A stretch of 60,865 nt of DNA, taken from IMG/VR virus record IMGVR_UViG_3300025093_001645, positions 1-60,865 of that record. One strand, 5' to 3'. This DNA comes from a virus. The translations under genes and the position numbers were made by a program. Positions 38,374 through 51,100 of the stretch are shown piece after piece. Below the pieces are notes generated by a model that ran no database searches, had not been told where the DNA came from, and saw only the letters and a list, made by a program, of their open reading frames with translations. How positions within the stretch are numbered: position 1 is the first letter of the stretch; each line of letters starts with the position of its first letter.

Positions 38374-41247
38374 ATGGCCGATATTCTTACCGAATTGGGA
38401 TACTCGTATGGTACTTTAAATCCTTTATGGAAGAAGAAATCACAGCCAATCTATACTACAAACTCTGATCCGCTTGAAATCTTAAGAAAAGAACTTAGAG
38501 ATCGTTTTAAAAACGATAGTACCAAGGGAGTTACGCGCTTTAAAGCAATCGTTCTTCGCGTTGAGAATCCTATCGGTGAAGATAAAGAAGCGGCAATGTC
38601 TTGGGCAGATCAATTAGCACAACTATTTGGATCTGAAGAAGAAATACGCTTAGTAGCGATTAAAGCAATGATTCCTGAGATACATGGCTCTATCTTGCCA
38701 ACTCCAAAAAGTTTAGGTACTGAAGACGGAGTAGGCGCAGATCATTCAGCCATCAATAAGTTTCCAACGTTCACAGCACAAAATACTGGTGTTAATGAAC
38801 CAAAGCCTGGAGAAGTTGTTTGGGTTACTTTCGAGGATATTGAAAATCTAGATCAAGGAGTTTTACTTGGAGGTCTCAAAGAAGGGCAAATCAATAATAT
38901 AGAGGAGCAAATATCAACACAGACTGCACGCTCAAGTTTTGATGCTTGTGGAAATGCGATATTTGGCGCCTCGTCTGCTAAAGGTTTATCTCTCAGCAAG
39001 ATTAATGTCGACATTGTTGGGAATTTTCCCGATTTACAGAACATTCGAACACCTGTTAATTTAGAAAAAGAAAGAGGTACGTTGCCTGTAGGTAAAGGCT
39101 TGTTTACCAACCTAACACCGTCTAGAGGAAAGAGATACCCTGTTAAGATAGCAGTTGAAGCCGGCCTAGATTGGGTTGCTGTTTTGGGCCTGTGGCAACG
39201 ATGGCCAAGCGTCAATGCCAAGGGAAAGAAAGATACAGTAGCGGATAAAGAAAAATTGAGACAATTTGTCAAAGATTTTCATAATGCGGGCATCAGAGTC
39301 TATCTTTGGGCTTATCCTAATCTTAGAAAACTTGATGAAATGATATCTTTTATCTTTCCTTTGGCATATGAAACTGGATGTCTAGGGGTCATCTATGATC
39401 CGGAAGCTGATATGATGGGAAAAGACAGCAAAGAGACTATTGCGCGTCTAACAAAGAATTGGATGGACAAAAGTATGCAACAAGCCAGAAAATATGGTTT
39501 GTGTTGTGGTGTTTCGAGCTATGAAATGCCAATATGGTTTAAAAAATTGGCCTTATCATCTATGAATGGTGCAGACTTTGTAATCCCCCAGTCTTATCGG
39601 GCAAAGGCTAAATACAAACCAAGAGGTATGATTATAGGTCTGCAAGCATATAAAGATGCAGGCTTTAAAAATATATTAGCTATGGGAAGTACGTATGGAG
39701 GTGGATATGAAACAATGTATCCTCAATATGCTAAGTCTCCTAAGCCACCGGAAGAGATTATCAGAAGAACCGGCTGGCTATTAGGTGATGAAGCACAAAA
39801 GCGTGTTGACTACAAGAAAGCATTAGGTTTTTGGAGCTGGGAAACCTCTCGTGTTCGTTACGCCGTATGGCCTCATGGTCGATTTGTAACACTAAAAAAT
39901 ATAGCAAATGAGCTTGAGAGATTTAAGAAAAATCCTGGATCAACCAATCCTCCTTTAAGCACAGCCGAAAAAGAAATTTCGGATGCATCAGCAGCAGAAA
40001 AAAAAGCAATTGACGAGAAAGTTACAGAAAATGTAAAAACATCAGAGTGGAGTACTTTTGTTCAAACTGCAGCCGACGTAACTGCAGATAGTATCAAACA
40101 ATCTGATGAGGCTTCTGAAGCAAAAAATGTCAAACAAACTCCTAAGTTGTCAACAATGCAGCAGAAAAAATTAGATGCTTATAGACAAATATACGAGATG
40201 AAAAGAAAAGAAGTCGAGGATTTGGAACTTCAAATAGAAGGATTAACAAGTACTGCTGTAAAGGGAACACCAGCGCATGCAGAAGCAGAAAAAGTAAAAA
40301 AATTGCTTAATATCAAAAAGCAAGAATTAAAATATGCTGAAACTCCATTGCGGAAATACGAAAAAAAATTAGGAATTCTAGCTAAAGCAGCCTCACCCTC
40401 GCCGCTACCCCCAGCAGTTGTATCTCCTAACTTATCAAATTCCGCCACACCCGGTTGTGATAAAAGTTCGGGTAGAAATCAAGGCGGCTTTCAGCCATCA
40501 TCAATTGGCTTTGAACATATAAAAGAATATAAATTTGATAATACTATTGTAGAGTTGTTGCCTGCGACACCATATGAGGAAAATCGTGTAAGAAATGGTG
40601 CTTTTATTCAAAAATTTTTAAAACCTGAATTGCTGGTAAAATATCGCGGCCGCCAAGTTCATACGCTAGTAGCTAAAAGAATTGAATTAATGAATCAAGC
40701 TTGGGTAAAGGAAACCGGAAGGCCAAAAATACATCTGGCTTCTGGGATTAGAGAACCCGGCGAATTAAGATATAAGTGGCTTCGAGGTAGAAGAGGAAAA
40801 AATTATCCATCAGTCAAAAAAGCACTAGAAAGAGATCCAAACATTTCGATTAAAGCATTATTCGATTTATATTTAATTGACGAATATGGGAGTGTTAGGG
40901 CTGGACGTACTTATAGAGCTTTTAATAGTCCGCACGAAACAGGATGTGCGTTTGATATATATTATAAAGATTCAACTGGCACTATTGTACAGCCGGTTTC
41001 AAAAACAAATAGTGCACAAAGAAAAACAAAGTTACATATTTGGATGATGAAAAATGCACATAAGTTTGGGATTACTCCTTATAAAGGAGAAGCCTGGCAC
41101 TGGGAAGTTCAACTAACCAGAAAAGCATGGTATACTGGGGAAGATTTCGTAACAGATGGTAATTATGCTGTAAAAGTAGTTGAAAAAAGTACTAAAACTA
41201 ATCGCTTAACTAATGACAAAATATGGTCGGGAAGTCCTTTTGAATAA
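38374..41247 (+). CDS. baseplate hub with TIM-barrel and M15 peptidase domains
   Basis: 957 residues. An N-terminal OB-fold-like region (~1-180) with KPGEVVWVTFEDIE resembles gp5/VgrG. Residues ~245-505 look like a TIM-barrel hydrolase (WVAVLGLWQRWP, VYLWAYPN, GVIYDPEAD, PQSYR, LGFWSWETSR). A helical linker follows. Residues ~762-918 are a VanY/D-Ala-D-Ala carboxypeptidase-type (M15) domain, with zinc ligands in SPHETGCAFD (~851-860) and EAWHWEV (~908). This would be the tail lysin that opens the cell wall on infection. TAATG-coupled to the next gene. Confidence 0.85.
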   Translation: MADILTELGYSYGTLNPLWKKKSQPIYTTNSDPLEILRKELRDRFKNDSTKGVTRFKAIVLRVENPIGEDKEAAMSWADQLAQLFGSEEEIRLVAIKAMIPEIHGSILPTPKSLGTEDGVGADHSAINKFPTFTAQNTGVNEPKPGEVVWVTFEDIENLDQGVLLGGLKEGQINNIEEQISTQTARSSFDACGNAIFGASSAKGLSLSKINVDIVGNFPDLQNIRTPVNLEKERGTLPVGKGLFTNLTPSRGKRYPVKIAVEAGLDWVAVLGLWQRWPSVNAKGKKDTVADKEKLRQFVKDFHNAGIRVYLWAYPNLRKLDEMISFIFPLAYETGCLGVIYDPEADMMGKDSKETIARLTKNWMDKSMQQARKYGLCCGVSSYEMPIWFKKLALSSMNGADFVIPQSYRAKAKYKPRGMIIGLQAYKDAGFKNILAMGSTYGGGYETMYPQYAKSPKPPEEIIRRTGWLLGDEAQKRVDYKKALGFWSWETSRVRYAVWPHGRFVTLKNIANELERFKKNPGSTNPPLSTAEKEISDASAAEKKAIDEKVTENVKTSEWSTFVQTAADVTADSIKQSDEASEAKNVKQTPKLSTMQQKKLDAYRQIYEMKRKEVEDLELQIEGLTSTAVKGTPAHAEAEKVKKLLNIKKQELKYAETPLRKYEKKLGILAKAASPSPLPPAVVSPNLSNSATPGCDKSSGRNQGGFQPSSIGFEHIKEYKFDNTIVELLPATPYEENRVRNGAFIQKFLKPELLVKYRGRQVHTLVAKRIELMNQAWVKETGRPKIHLASGIREPGELRYKWLRGRRGKNYPSVKKALERDPNISIKALFDLYLIDEYGSVRAGRTYRAFNSPHETGCAFDIYYKDSTGTIVQPVSKTNSAQRKTKLHIWMMKNAHKFGITPYKGEAWHWEVQLTRKAWYTGEDFVTDGNYAVKVVEKSTKTNRLTNDKIWSGSPFE

Positions 41248-42170
41248 TGGCTAAATTTGCAATACAATTAAATTTTTTATCGCTTTTTAAAAAAAAATTT
41301 CTTGAAAAAACGGCTGGCACTACTAAAGGCCGCGGAATAAATAATTCGGATCTGGTAGAACCAATTCCTTCATATATAAAAGCTGATTGTGAAATTGTCA
41401 GAGAAGGCAAAAACAATACTTTTATTATTATGGGTCGCGACCGCCCAGGCGATCGTACTAGTGGATATGGAGGCAAAGGCGATACACAAGCAGGAATGAT
41501 TGATATATGCGTCGGCCGAATGGGTGCAGATGCGAAAGATGTCAACAAAAAAGGCGAAAAGCTTTATGCAGATCCGGATCTAAGAAGAGACGCTGCCAGG
41601 ATCTATATATCTCAAAAGGCCGATATTGATAGCTATTTTAAATTGGCTGAAGGTAAATTAGGCAATTCTGTAGCTAAATCTGCAATTGCCATAAAAGCAG
41701 ATGATATTCGTATTATTTCGCGACAAGGTATAAAATTAGTAACTGCTACCGATCCAAAAAACTCACAAGGTGGACTTGTTAAATCTGCTTCCGGAATTGA
41801 TTTAATAGCCGGAAATGATGATGCAGATATGCAGCCTTTAGTAAAGGGAGATAATTTAGCAGATTTCCTAGAGCAACTTGTGCATAAGATATCTGTTTTA
41901 GATGGAACATTAATTAATTATATTAACTATCAGCTTCAATTTAACGAAGGTGTTATGAATCATTATCATCGAAGTCCTTTCGGGGCAATAGTAACCAGTC
42001 CTGATATTGACGTCTTACCGTTCGTTGGGCCAAGTGTTGCAAACAAGCAGTTTGGAAATACGGCGGCTTCTTTAGCAAGACATAAATCGAATTTAAAAAA
42101 ATTAAGTAATAATTACTTAAATAAAGGCGCCAAAAAGTATATAAACTCTAGAAATAACAACACAAATTAA
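41247..42170 (+). CDS. baseplate spike or gp5-tip-like structural protein
   Basis: 307 residues. A short beta-repeat segment (SAIAIKADDIRIISRQGIKL) matches the prism stem of gp5/VgrG spikes. After it comes NLADFLEQLVHKISVLDGTL, a helical bundle, and a C-terminal YHRSPFGAI segment. Conserved next to the lysin in T4-like marine phages. It probably forms the tip or hub below the lysin. Confidence 0.7.
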   Translation: MAKFAIQLNFLSLFKKKFLEKTAGTTKGRGINNSDLVEPIPSYIKADCEIVREGKNNTFIIMGRDRPGDRTSGYGGKGDTQAGMIDICVGRMGADAKDVNKKGEKLYADPDLRRDAARIYISQKADIDSYFKLAEGKLGNSVAKSAIAIKADDIRIISRQGIKLVTATDPKNSQGGLVKSASGIDLIAGNDDADMQPLVKGDNLADFLEQLVHKISVLDGTLINYINYQLQFNEGVMNHYHRSPFGAIVTSPDIDVLPFVGPSVANKQFGNTAASLARHKSNLKKLSNNYLNKGAKKYINSRNNNTN

Positions 42171-42178
42171 GCAAAACA

Positions 42179-45100
42179 ATGCCAGAAAAATTAATAACAT
42201 TAGATGATTTAAAATTAGTTGATGCCCCAAAAGCAGCAAACTATCTTGAGAGACTTGAAGCATTAGGAAGAACTGCGGATCTTGAGCGGCTTACTGTATT
42301 ACCAACACAGCTCGAAGGTGTCAATTTAACTCAATATGAAAATGCCTATATTACCGGCGATTTTGAAGATAAAACATTAGAAGAAACGTTATATGATTTT
42401 AATGGTAAAAATTTAATTGAAGATCCCAATGCTCCAAGTAGTATCAAAAATAATGGCTTTTTAACAATCTATTATTTAGTTAGACAAATTGTTGAATTTG
42501 GACCCCCTTTCAATGTTGAAAATGTACTAGAAAGCGTGCTTGGCAATTCTTTTAAGGGAGTATCTGAAGGAACTTTATTGCCGGCAACAATAGAAACACC
42601 CGAGGGCGAAGAAGAGAACCCAGAGTTTAAAAATAGAAAAATTGAAATTTCTATCAATAATGACAAGAGGGTAGTCAACGAGGCAGATTATGTTGCATTT
42701 ATTTCAAAATATCCACACGTGTTTGAAATAGGGCAAACTAGAATTAATATAATTGAGGCTCTCTCAAAAGAACCCTATACAACAGTCACAACATCAACTG
42801 TTGAAAACGTAATTCCATCTGGAACTGCATTACTTTTAAACCCTGGTTATGAAGATCCTCCAGATGGTACAATAATAGGCACTCACTTTGTTGATATTTC
42901 TTCGGATCCGAACAAAAATCAAAATCAAAAACTGCTCTTAAGAGAAGGGTATGTAAAGTCTTCGGTTACGAATTCAAAACTAAAAGATGGATACGATACC
43001 ATCTTTATACAAAAACAAGTTGAAAATTTTCAGCAAGTAGAAGAAAAGACTTTTAATCTTGATCAAACAGAGTTTAAAGGAGCAGCCTCCAGAGTATTGG
43101 CTCAATTATCACATCATACCAAAGTTGAAGTATTGGCGGAGGGTTTTGGAAAAAATGCAATTTTTTCTAAAGTAAGAATTTTAGATGCTCCGAACTCAAA
43201 AGATTTTGTTAATAATATTGGCCTAGTTGGATTTGTTGATTCTAGAGTTTTGAAGAGATATTCATCTTACATTAATGAGATGAGGTCTTACGTAACAATA
43301 CAGCCGGACACAGATTTTTCTTTTGATTTGGAATTACCTAAAATTGAAGTACCAGAGCCAAATGAAAGCTATATCGCTCCAGATTGGACAAATCTAGATG
43401 AATGCGAACCATATCTAGATGAAAAAGAGAACACCTATAATATTGCGCTAGAATACAAAACTGATAGCAGCGCATCTGATTATGATATAATTTTTAAAGG
43501 CGCGGCACAGCTTTTATCATATTATGGCAAAAAGTCAAATATAACTTTGCCTCCTGAGACCGCGATCACTTCTAATCAGCAGCCAGTATCGTTTGTAGGA
43601 AAGTTGCTCAAATTGAACAATGGTCTATTTGCAACCATTAAAGAAAGATGGTCATCTGATAGACAAGATAAATTAATAAAATATCTTGTAGCTATTCCGC
43701 GTACATATTTTGAACATCCATCTCTCGAAATTAATGAATTTAGAGCAGCCGTCCCAAGATTAGAAAAACTTACTGAAAAAACAGAAGGTCTTGCGGTTCA
43801 AGATGTAGGTTTCTGGTGGATTATAAAGACAAATAGATTAAAAACAACAATAAAGAGACTAAAGAAGATTATTGGCAAGGATTTTAAGCGACGCGCCACC
43901 CGAGCTGCAAAAGACGGATATGCATTAGTTCCGGAACCTAATTTCGATGAAGATGTAAAAATATTTGATCAAGTTTTGCCAAAATTACAGGATCTATTAA
44001 AGTTAAACGATGAAAAACTAGATCTAAAAAAACGAGATGTATTAGCAATTGGATTTGATCAAGAATATAGATTAAAAACTGCCATATTGCAGAGAAAAGA
44101 AGATGGCCAGATAATATCAAAATATCTAAGAAAAGGTATTAATTGTTTTGGCAAAGAAGAGCCATTTTCTAAGCCAAATATTAACGCATATCTACGCTAC
44201 TACCCGGAGATAAAAGATGCGATAAATAAAAAGAAATACCATGGCTTAGATATGGTAGTAAAGTTTACTTATCCTCCTCCTGAAATTGTTCTTAATGAAG
44301 CTTCTGATGCATCAAAGAAAAAACAATTCCCAACACAACCTAAGACGCCTAAAGAAGAAGATCTTTTGTCAACGGAAGCCAAGACTTATAAAACAAAAGC
44401 AGAGGTTCAAAAAGAAAACGAAAAGCTTATCGATCCTGTATTGAAAGAAAAAAAATATGAGGAAAGAAGAAGTGTTCAAATACCAAATAACGATTCGGTT
44501 CTAGACGATTTTGAGGCACTGCAAAGAATATCAAATTCAGAGATGATGTATGATACTGTCTTAAACAAAGTTAATTTTGAAGAATTTGTTTTTGCGGCTC
44601 AATCATGCGTTATGAAATTTATTCCACAAGCAGAAATTAATTTATTAGCTAGAAAACAAACTCTTAAGTCTTTGGGATATGTTGATCTTAAAAAACTACT
44701 CTTCAATAGTAAATTCCAAGCAGATTTAGCTGTAAAATGTCAAGTAGAAAATATAAGCCCTGAATTGGCTTCTAGAATAGAATTATTGGAATCGGAGTAT
44801 GATTTCTATGAAAATAAAGTAATATATTCTGAAATTGAGCTAGCAGGATTAGAAACTGGGATTAATGTAAATAGCGAAGATTTAGGATCTTTTGTACAAG
44901 AACAGGAATTGATTGTAGAAGATTTTAGTGAAATAGACAACCTAACAACAGAGTTTGAAGAACAACCTACAAATGCAGTGAAAAATTTAGTATCTGATTC
45001 TTCCGCTGCAAAAGACAAAAAAGATGCCCTAGATAAAGAATTAACAAATAGATTGATGGGCATCTTAAAAGAAATGGGCATTGAAGATTGTGTATTAGAA

Positions 45101-48100
45101 TTACTAGACGAGATGTCGGGCACAGAAATTTCTGCTGAGCTTGATGCGCAAGTGCTTGGTTTTGATTTAGGAGCAAAATTAAAAGCTTCAACATTTGATA
45201 AGACTTTGGAAGCAGAAGTTGATGATGTATTTAAGATTTCGGTAGCCCCACCAACTTTTGAAATGGCAGAGTTGCCAATGGATAATGATGATCCATTGTT
45301 AGAGATTGATGTTGTAGTTGAATCTGCAGCTGCGGCCCTTGTTGATACGATTACTTCACTTTTTAAATCTGTTATGACTGAATTTTTAAATACTTGTGCA
45401 GATATTGACTTGGGTGCTATATTATCCAACATAGGCAGTAAAGAAAATAATGCAAATGATAATCTAGGTGTAGACTCTACTTTTGCAGAAGATCTAACAG
45501 ATGAGCAAAGATTTGCAACGAGATCAGTGTTGATGCCTCCTACAGTGCTGGATGGATTGCAAACAAATAAGCCAGGCACACTTGATATATATCGTCTTTT
45601 AAGAGATCCTCGAACTGATATCGATATCATAAGTCATATCTTGGAGACGATGAATGAGATCCCAACAACCATATTGACAAGTGAGGCGCTAGAACTAATG
45701 GATGAACTATCATTAGCCCTAAGACCCTCAGAGGTATGCGCTATGCTATTGGGCACAGCCAAAAGTCCAATTTATAAATTAGTTTTAAAAATTGTTCGAA
45801 CTTCCGAATTGGAAAATATTAAAATAGTATTATCAAATACTGATAAAATAAAAGCTTTTTTCAAAGGCTTGGGTATGTTTATCGACCTTTCTTTTTGCAT
45901 TGAGCTTTCAAAAAATTTGTCTAATGTTGCAAATTATTGTGAAAATAAATTACAAGATGAATGGTATTGTCAACAATTAGAAAAGAAAGGCTTTTCCAAG
46001 GAAGAGTGTGAACAAATTATTTCTGGAAACACCGAAAGAGACAAGAGGCGCCTCGAAGCATTAAATGACTTGTTGAATGACGAGCTTTTATCAGAGGTCA
46101 CTCCCATATTATGTGCGGTAGGTAATACTGGAAATGAAAGTATTTTAAATACACCCCATATGGAGCAAATGGCAGACTCAGTGATTGGCCAAATGGTAGA
46201 TGGTGTCGCCGTAAAATTCGATATGGAAGTTCGTGGTGCAAAAGAATTATTTGTGGATGTCGAGCATATACCTGGAGGTGGTGACTTGCCTAGGCAGCCC
46301 CAGCTTGGAAGAGATTATTTAACTACTAATGGCCTAGGGGCTGGTTCTTATTCTAGAGCGCTCTTGCCACCTCATTTAGATAGAAAAAGCACCAGCGAGC
46401 TAGAAGAAATTATAGATAATCAAACTAAACAACCAGATGGCGCGCCAGAAGGTTTTGTGCCAGAAGAGGCATTGGAGCCGTATTTATTCCCGGCTGACGG
46501 ACCAACAGCTGTCAAATTGGCATTTGAAGGTAAGAAACCTTATCTCGTTGATTTTGGTAAACAATCAAGAAAATCGTGGCCACGAAATGATATAAACAAG
46601 AGAGTTGTAAATAAAAAACTACAAACAAGCTTGAAAATAGATAATTCAAATATTCTTTCACGAAGCCCAATTAACATAATTCCAAATATGCTAAATGGTT
46701 ATAAGCCAGAAACAGAATTTTTACTTAGCAGCAACGAACCAGCAAAACGTCATTTTACTATGATTGATAATCATAAATTAATAGAGGCAAACTATTCCAC
46801 ATATCTTCCAGTAGATATACAAGCAAAAGTATATACTTCTAAATATAGAGAAGACGCTGTGCAATTTTTGAAAGAGCAATATATTAATTTCGGCGAAGAC
46901 TCAGCTGGGTTGTTGCCGCAAGAAGCATGGGATGAAACTATTGATGGCTTCAGTATTGATGAAGATCAAATACCGAGCTTCTTGGATGTTATAGACAATT
47001 ATATTGAAAACATAAAAGATAATCTTCCTTATTCACCACCAGATTATATAGGATCAATTGGGGGAACAGGCTTTGCAGCCGAAGAACAAGATTTTGATCA
47101 AATCCTTTCTGAAGGAGCAGATTTATTCGGTGGCCTAAACGATGATGAAAAATCTAGTCTTAGTCAAGAATTACAACTATATTTACAAAAACAATATGGC
47201 CCAGATTGGAGCAAATTATATTACTATAGTTTAAATTTATTCCCTAGTCCAAAAGGGGCGCTAGAAAAAGATATATTTTATACAAATGATGTTGTTATGT
47301 TGCCTTATATAGAAGCAGCAGCCCAACTTACGGTCAATGAATTAAAGGAAAATACTCCTGAGACGTCAAAACTAGTGGAAATTAATTATCCTAAATATAT
47401 TCAATTAAAAGCAAATGATTTTATTCAACAGGTTGCCCCTAAATCAAGCGAAGAATTAAAATCGATTTATTCGAACATACCTTTGGATCAGATACACTTT
47501 AGATTATATAATCATAATAGTAATTTTACTCCGACATCACCCCCAGCCAATAGCGCAGATAATATACCTTTTGAAGTTCAATTAGTTAATGTAGATTTAA
47601 ATTTTAGACTTGGATTAAACACAGAGTGGCTTGAATATATTGAAGATTTTAGCCGAGCAGCAGAAACAAAAAATGTAAAAAATGAATCTGGATTAAATAT
47701 TGATGATATTGATACTGCAAAGCGTTTAAGTTTACAACAATATCTTTTAAGCAAAGTATTATCGACTTCTTTGCAAGATCTTTCTTTTTCTGATAAAAAC
47801 CTTCAAACAAATATTCTGTTGAGTACATTTGGGCTCGATACTGACGGCGACGGAGTTGATGATCTAGTGGTACCAATGCCAGAAGATGTCCAAGTAATTT
47901 CTCCTCTCACTGGCCGTAGAGAAAAGTTTGAAAAATCATGCTTAAAGATTTATGATTTAGTTTTTGCTTCTGCAGTTGATCGAATGTTAAAAAATATTGC
48001 CGACTCAGAGATTTTCAATATTGATATTTTTGACAAGCTAAATCTCTCTAACAATACAACGTCGCAGCAGTTTTTGGCAAAGATTTGTTTCCCACAGGAT

Positions 48101-51100
48101 GGGGCTCTCGCTGCAGCAACATTGAGTGATATATTAAATTCCAACTCCTTAAAGCAGTCTGCGAATGAAGCATATAAAGATCAATTATGTAAAACAAACT
48201 TAGACAGCCCTAACGATCCAAATGTTTTATCAAAATCGATTAAGGTAACTTCTATTTTAGCCTTTATGAGGGTTGTTATACTTGAAAATATTATACGTGG
48301 TTTGTTGATTTTTGCATCATTTGAGTTGTCGGAACTTTTGAAAAATAATATTATTTTTGCTCATATTCTAGCAAAATCAATAGAAAAAAGTGCTAATGAA
48401 TTTGTCGGTGATTACTATACCAAAATCGTAAATGTTTGTTTTGACATCTTAGTCAAGGAATTGACGAAAGGAAAAATAGTAAGCATTGATGGTAAAAAAC
48501 TTATGTTTAAGAGTTATAAAAAATCTGAAATGGCGGATGAATATAACAATATTAGTTCTGGTATTTATAACGTTAAATTTATACTGAAAACAAAAGCAGC
48601 AAGAAAATATTTGTCTGATGTAGAACAATCAGCAGTACTCTACGTCATATTAAAACAAATTGATGAGATTCTAGGACCATTGTCTGAAGCTTTGGAAACA
48701 CCTATTAAAGAAAAAATAAGCGTCAAAAATGCATTTTTAGCAACAGAAGAATATATGGATGTGCCATATCAATTGACAGATTATTCTCATTTTCTTGGTA
48801 ATAGTTTAGATACTTTCTTGCCATGGCGCTGGCTTAAGATACCGGCAGATCAAGAAGCATTAGGAAAAATTTATCTTGCACAAGCAAAATTAGGAAATAT
48901 TCCTGAAATTAACCTTGATAATTGGTTAGCGAACCTTACAACAAAAGAATTAGATATCCCAACATTGGGTCCTGTATCTGCTACAAATGTTAAAAGCAAT
49001 GATATGATGATTAGAAAAATTTTACAAAAAAACAATTCTACGTTTTATCAAACTCAGTGGTCTGACAGTGAAGAATATACAGGGAAGGCAGAAGAATCAG
49101 AAACTATACAAATTACTTATCTGCCGGGATCCACTAAATTCAAGAAAAAGGAAGATGAAGATGGAGATCTCCTCGATAGCGGTGATTTAAAATATGACAT
49201 TCGAACAAACTTAACTTCTTTGGGAGATGCTACAAAAAATGGTGGCTTTGTAATTCAAAAATATTTGAAATTAATTCCTCACAAGATGCAATTTCAAAAG
49301 GCATTAAATTTTAAAGCATGCTTTAATTTTGGATTTGATGGAGGAGCAATCTATAATAGACCCCCTTGGGAACTTCAAGCAGACACTCCATCAGTAGGAT
49401 CAGAAACTGGCTGGAAAGGCAGCATTGAAGCGCTACAAGATGATATTCCTCCTGATGGGGGCCCAATTCAAGATCCAGATGATCTTGATGAATCAAAATC
49501 AAACGCTTTTACTTCTGAATATGAGGGAGACTTGTATTGGGCTTTCAAATCTTCCCCGGAGTCAATTGACATTATAGATAATACATTAAATTATGAAAAC
49601 ATACATAAGAAAGACTACGTAAATCTTATGATAGAAGAAGAAGGATTTATAGTAAATATTAACGCTTTGGATATCGCTATTTTGAATAGTTTAGTTGGCC
49701 AAAACTTTGATTTAGACGATGAGAGCGAAAATGACTTTTTCTCTAATAGATTTACGAAACCAACTCCTGATGGATGGACAGATTCAGTGGATTATCTTTC
49801 CGAACTTGAGCTTTTAGGTAACTTACAACATAGTAAATTAGGAGATTACTTTAGAGATATTAAGATAGGCCAGCGTTTAGTGTATGTCTTTCCACATAAT
49901 ATGGACATTATCGACGATGGGCCTTATGGAGACATAACGGCTGAACAATTAGAAGTAATAGAAAAAAGTATTTCTGGTGGCTCGGCTGTATCACCAAAAA
50001 ATGAAAAATTTAAACTAAAGAATAAAAAATTTATAAAACAAGATTTTGTAGATCGTAGCTATATTTTAGACACAACAGATGAAACAAAAGACATTGCTGA
50101 TGATTCTGGAACTCTAAATGGTTCATTCGCTGGTATGCTTGGGGATAGCTTAATACAAATAGGAAACGATGAATTAACACAAAAATGCTTTAGCGAAAGA
50201 AAATATAGGACTGCGGAATTAGTTTTCGAAACAGCTACTGATGAACAAAAGAAGACACTAGCTGGTAATTCTATTGGCAATCCTGAAAAATCAAAATACA
50301 CTCTTGAAAAAGAGGCGAATATTAAGAGAATATATTCTATACCTATCGGAAAACCAGTTGAATTAACTTTGGCAGGCACAAAAGACTTAAAAATAAGAGA
50401 TATCTTAGACTGGTATGTGGACAAGCAAGACAACACTGGTCAAATTGAAAATCTATTTTTTGGCAACGACAAAAGATCTTTTATAGCACATAAGATTTAC
50501 ATAGCAAATGGGCCCAATAGTAACCTGTCAGCAGATGAATATATGACAAATAAATTATTGGGTGACTCTGAAAAGAAAGTCTCAAATTTAGTGCAAAATT
50601 ATATTTTTCCTGATAAAGTGTTAAAAACAATGGCATTGATGCACGTTATTAATTTTCCTAAGCCGGAAATGGCGGAAAATACTATTTTCAAAGCATCAAA
50701 ACAAGCAAGTGTTAATTTGATAAATGTATCAGAAGAGCCACAGAACAAATCATTCATAGAAAGTGAACTAACTGAACAAGGCGGCGCCCCAGCAAAGTTT
50801 AAAGAAGAGCTTGATAAATTAAGCGCTAGCAAATCCGATAATCCAATTGTTTCATATTTCCAGAAGCTTACTCCTAGATTTATTATGAGATATTTAGTAA
50901 GCTTGACAGATCCTGCATGGGCAAAAGCTTTTGAAATACAAAAGCAAACTGGTGCTAGTGAACTAGAATTATTCACCAAGATTATGTTTAGTGTAAAGCC
51001 AGTACCTCTGTTTCCTATAGCTCCATTTGGCATAACACCTCCAACAATCCAAGGATTGCAAAATTTAGGTGTTTTACCAGAAGAATTAGAGGAAGCTCAA

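Noticed and set aside
44806-45630. 274-residue minus-strand frame
   Set aside because: Long only because the 3071-residue gene lacks certain codons there; Ser-rich antisense composition, no start signal.
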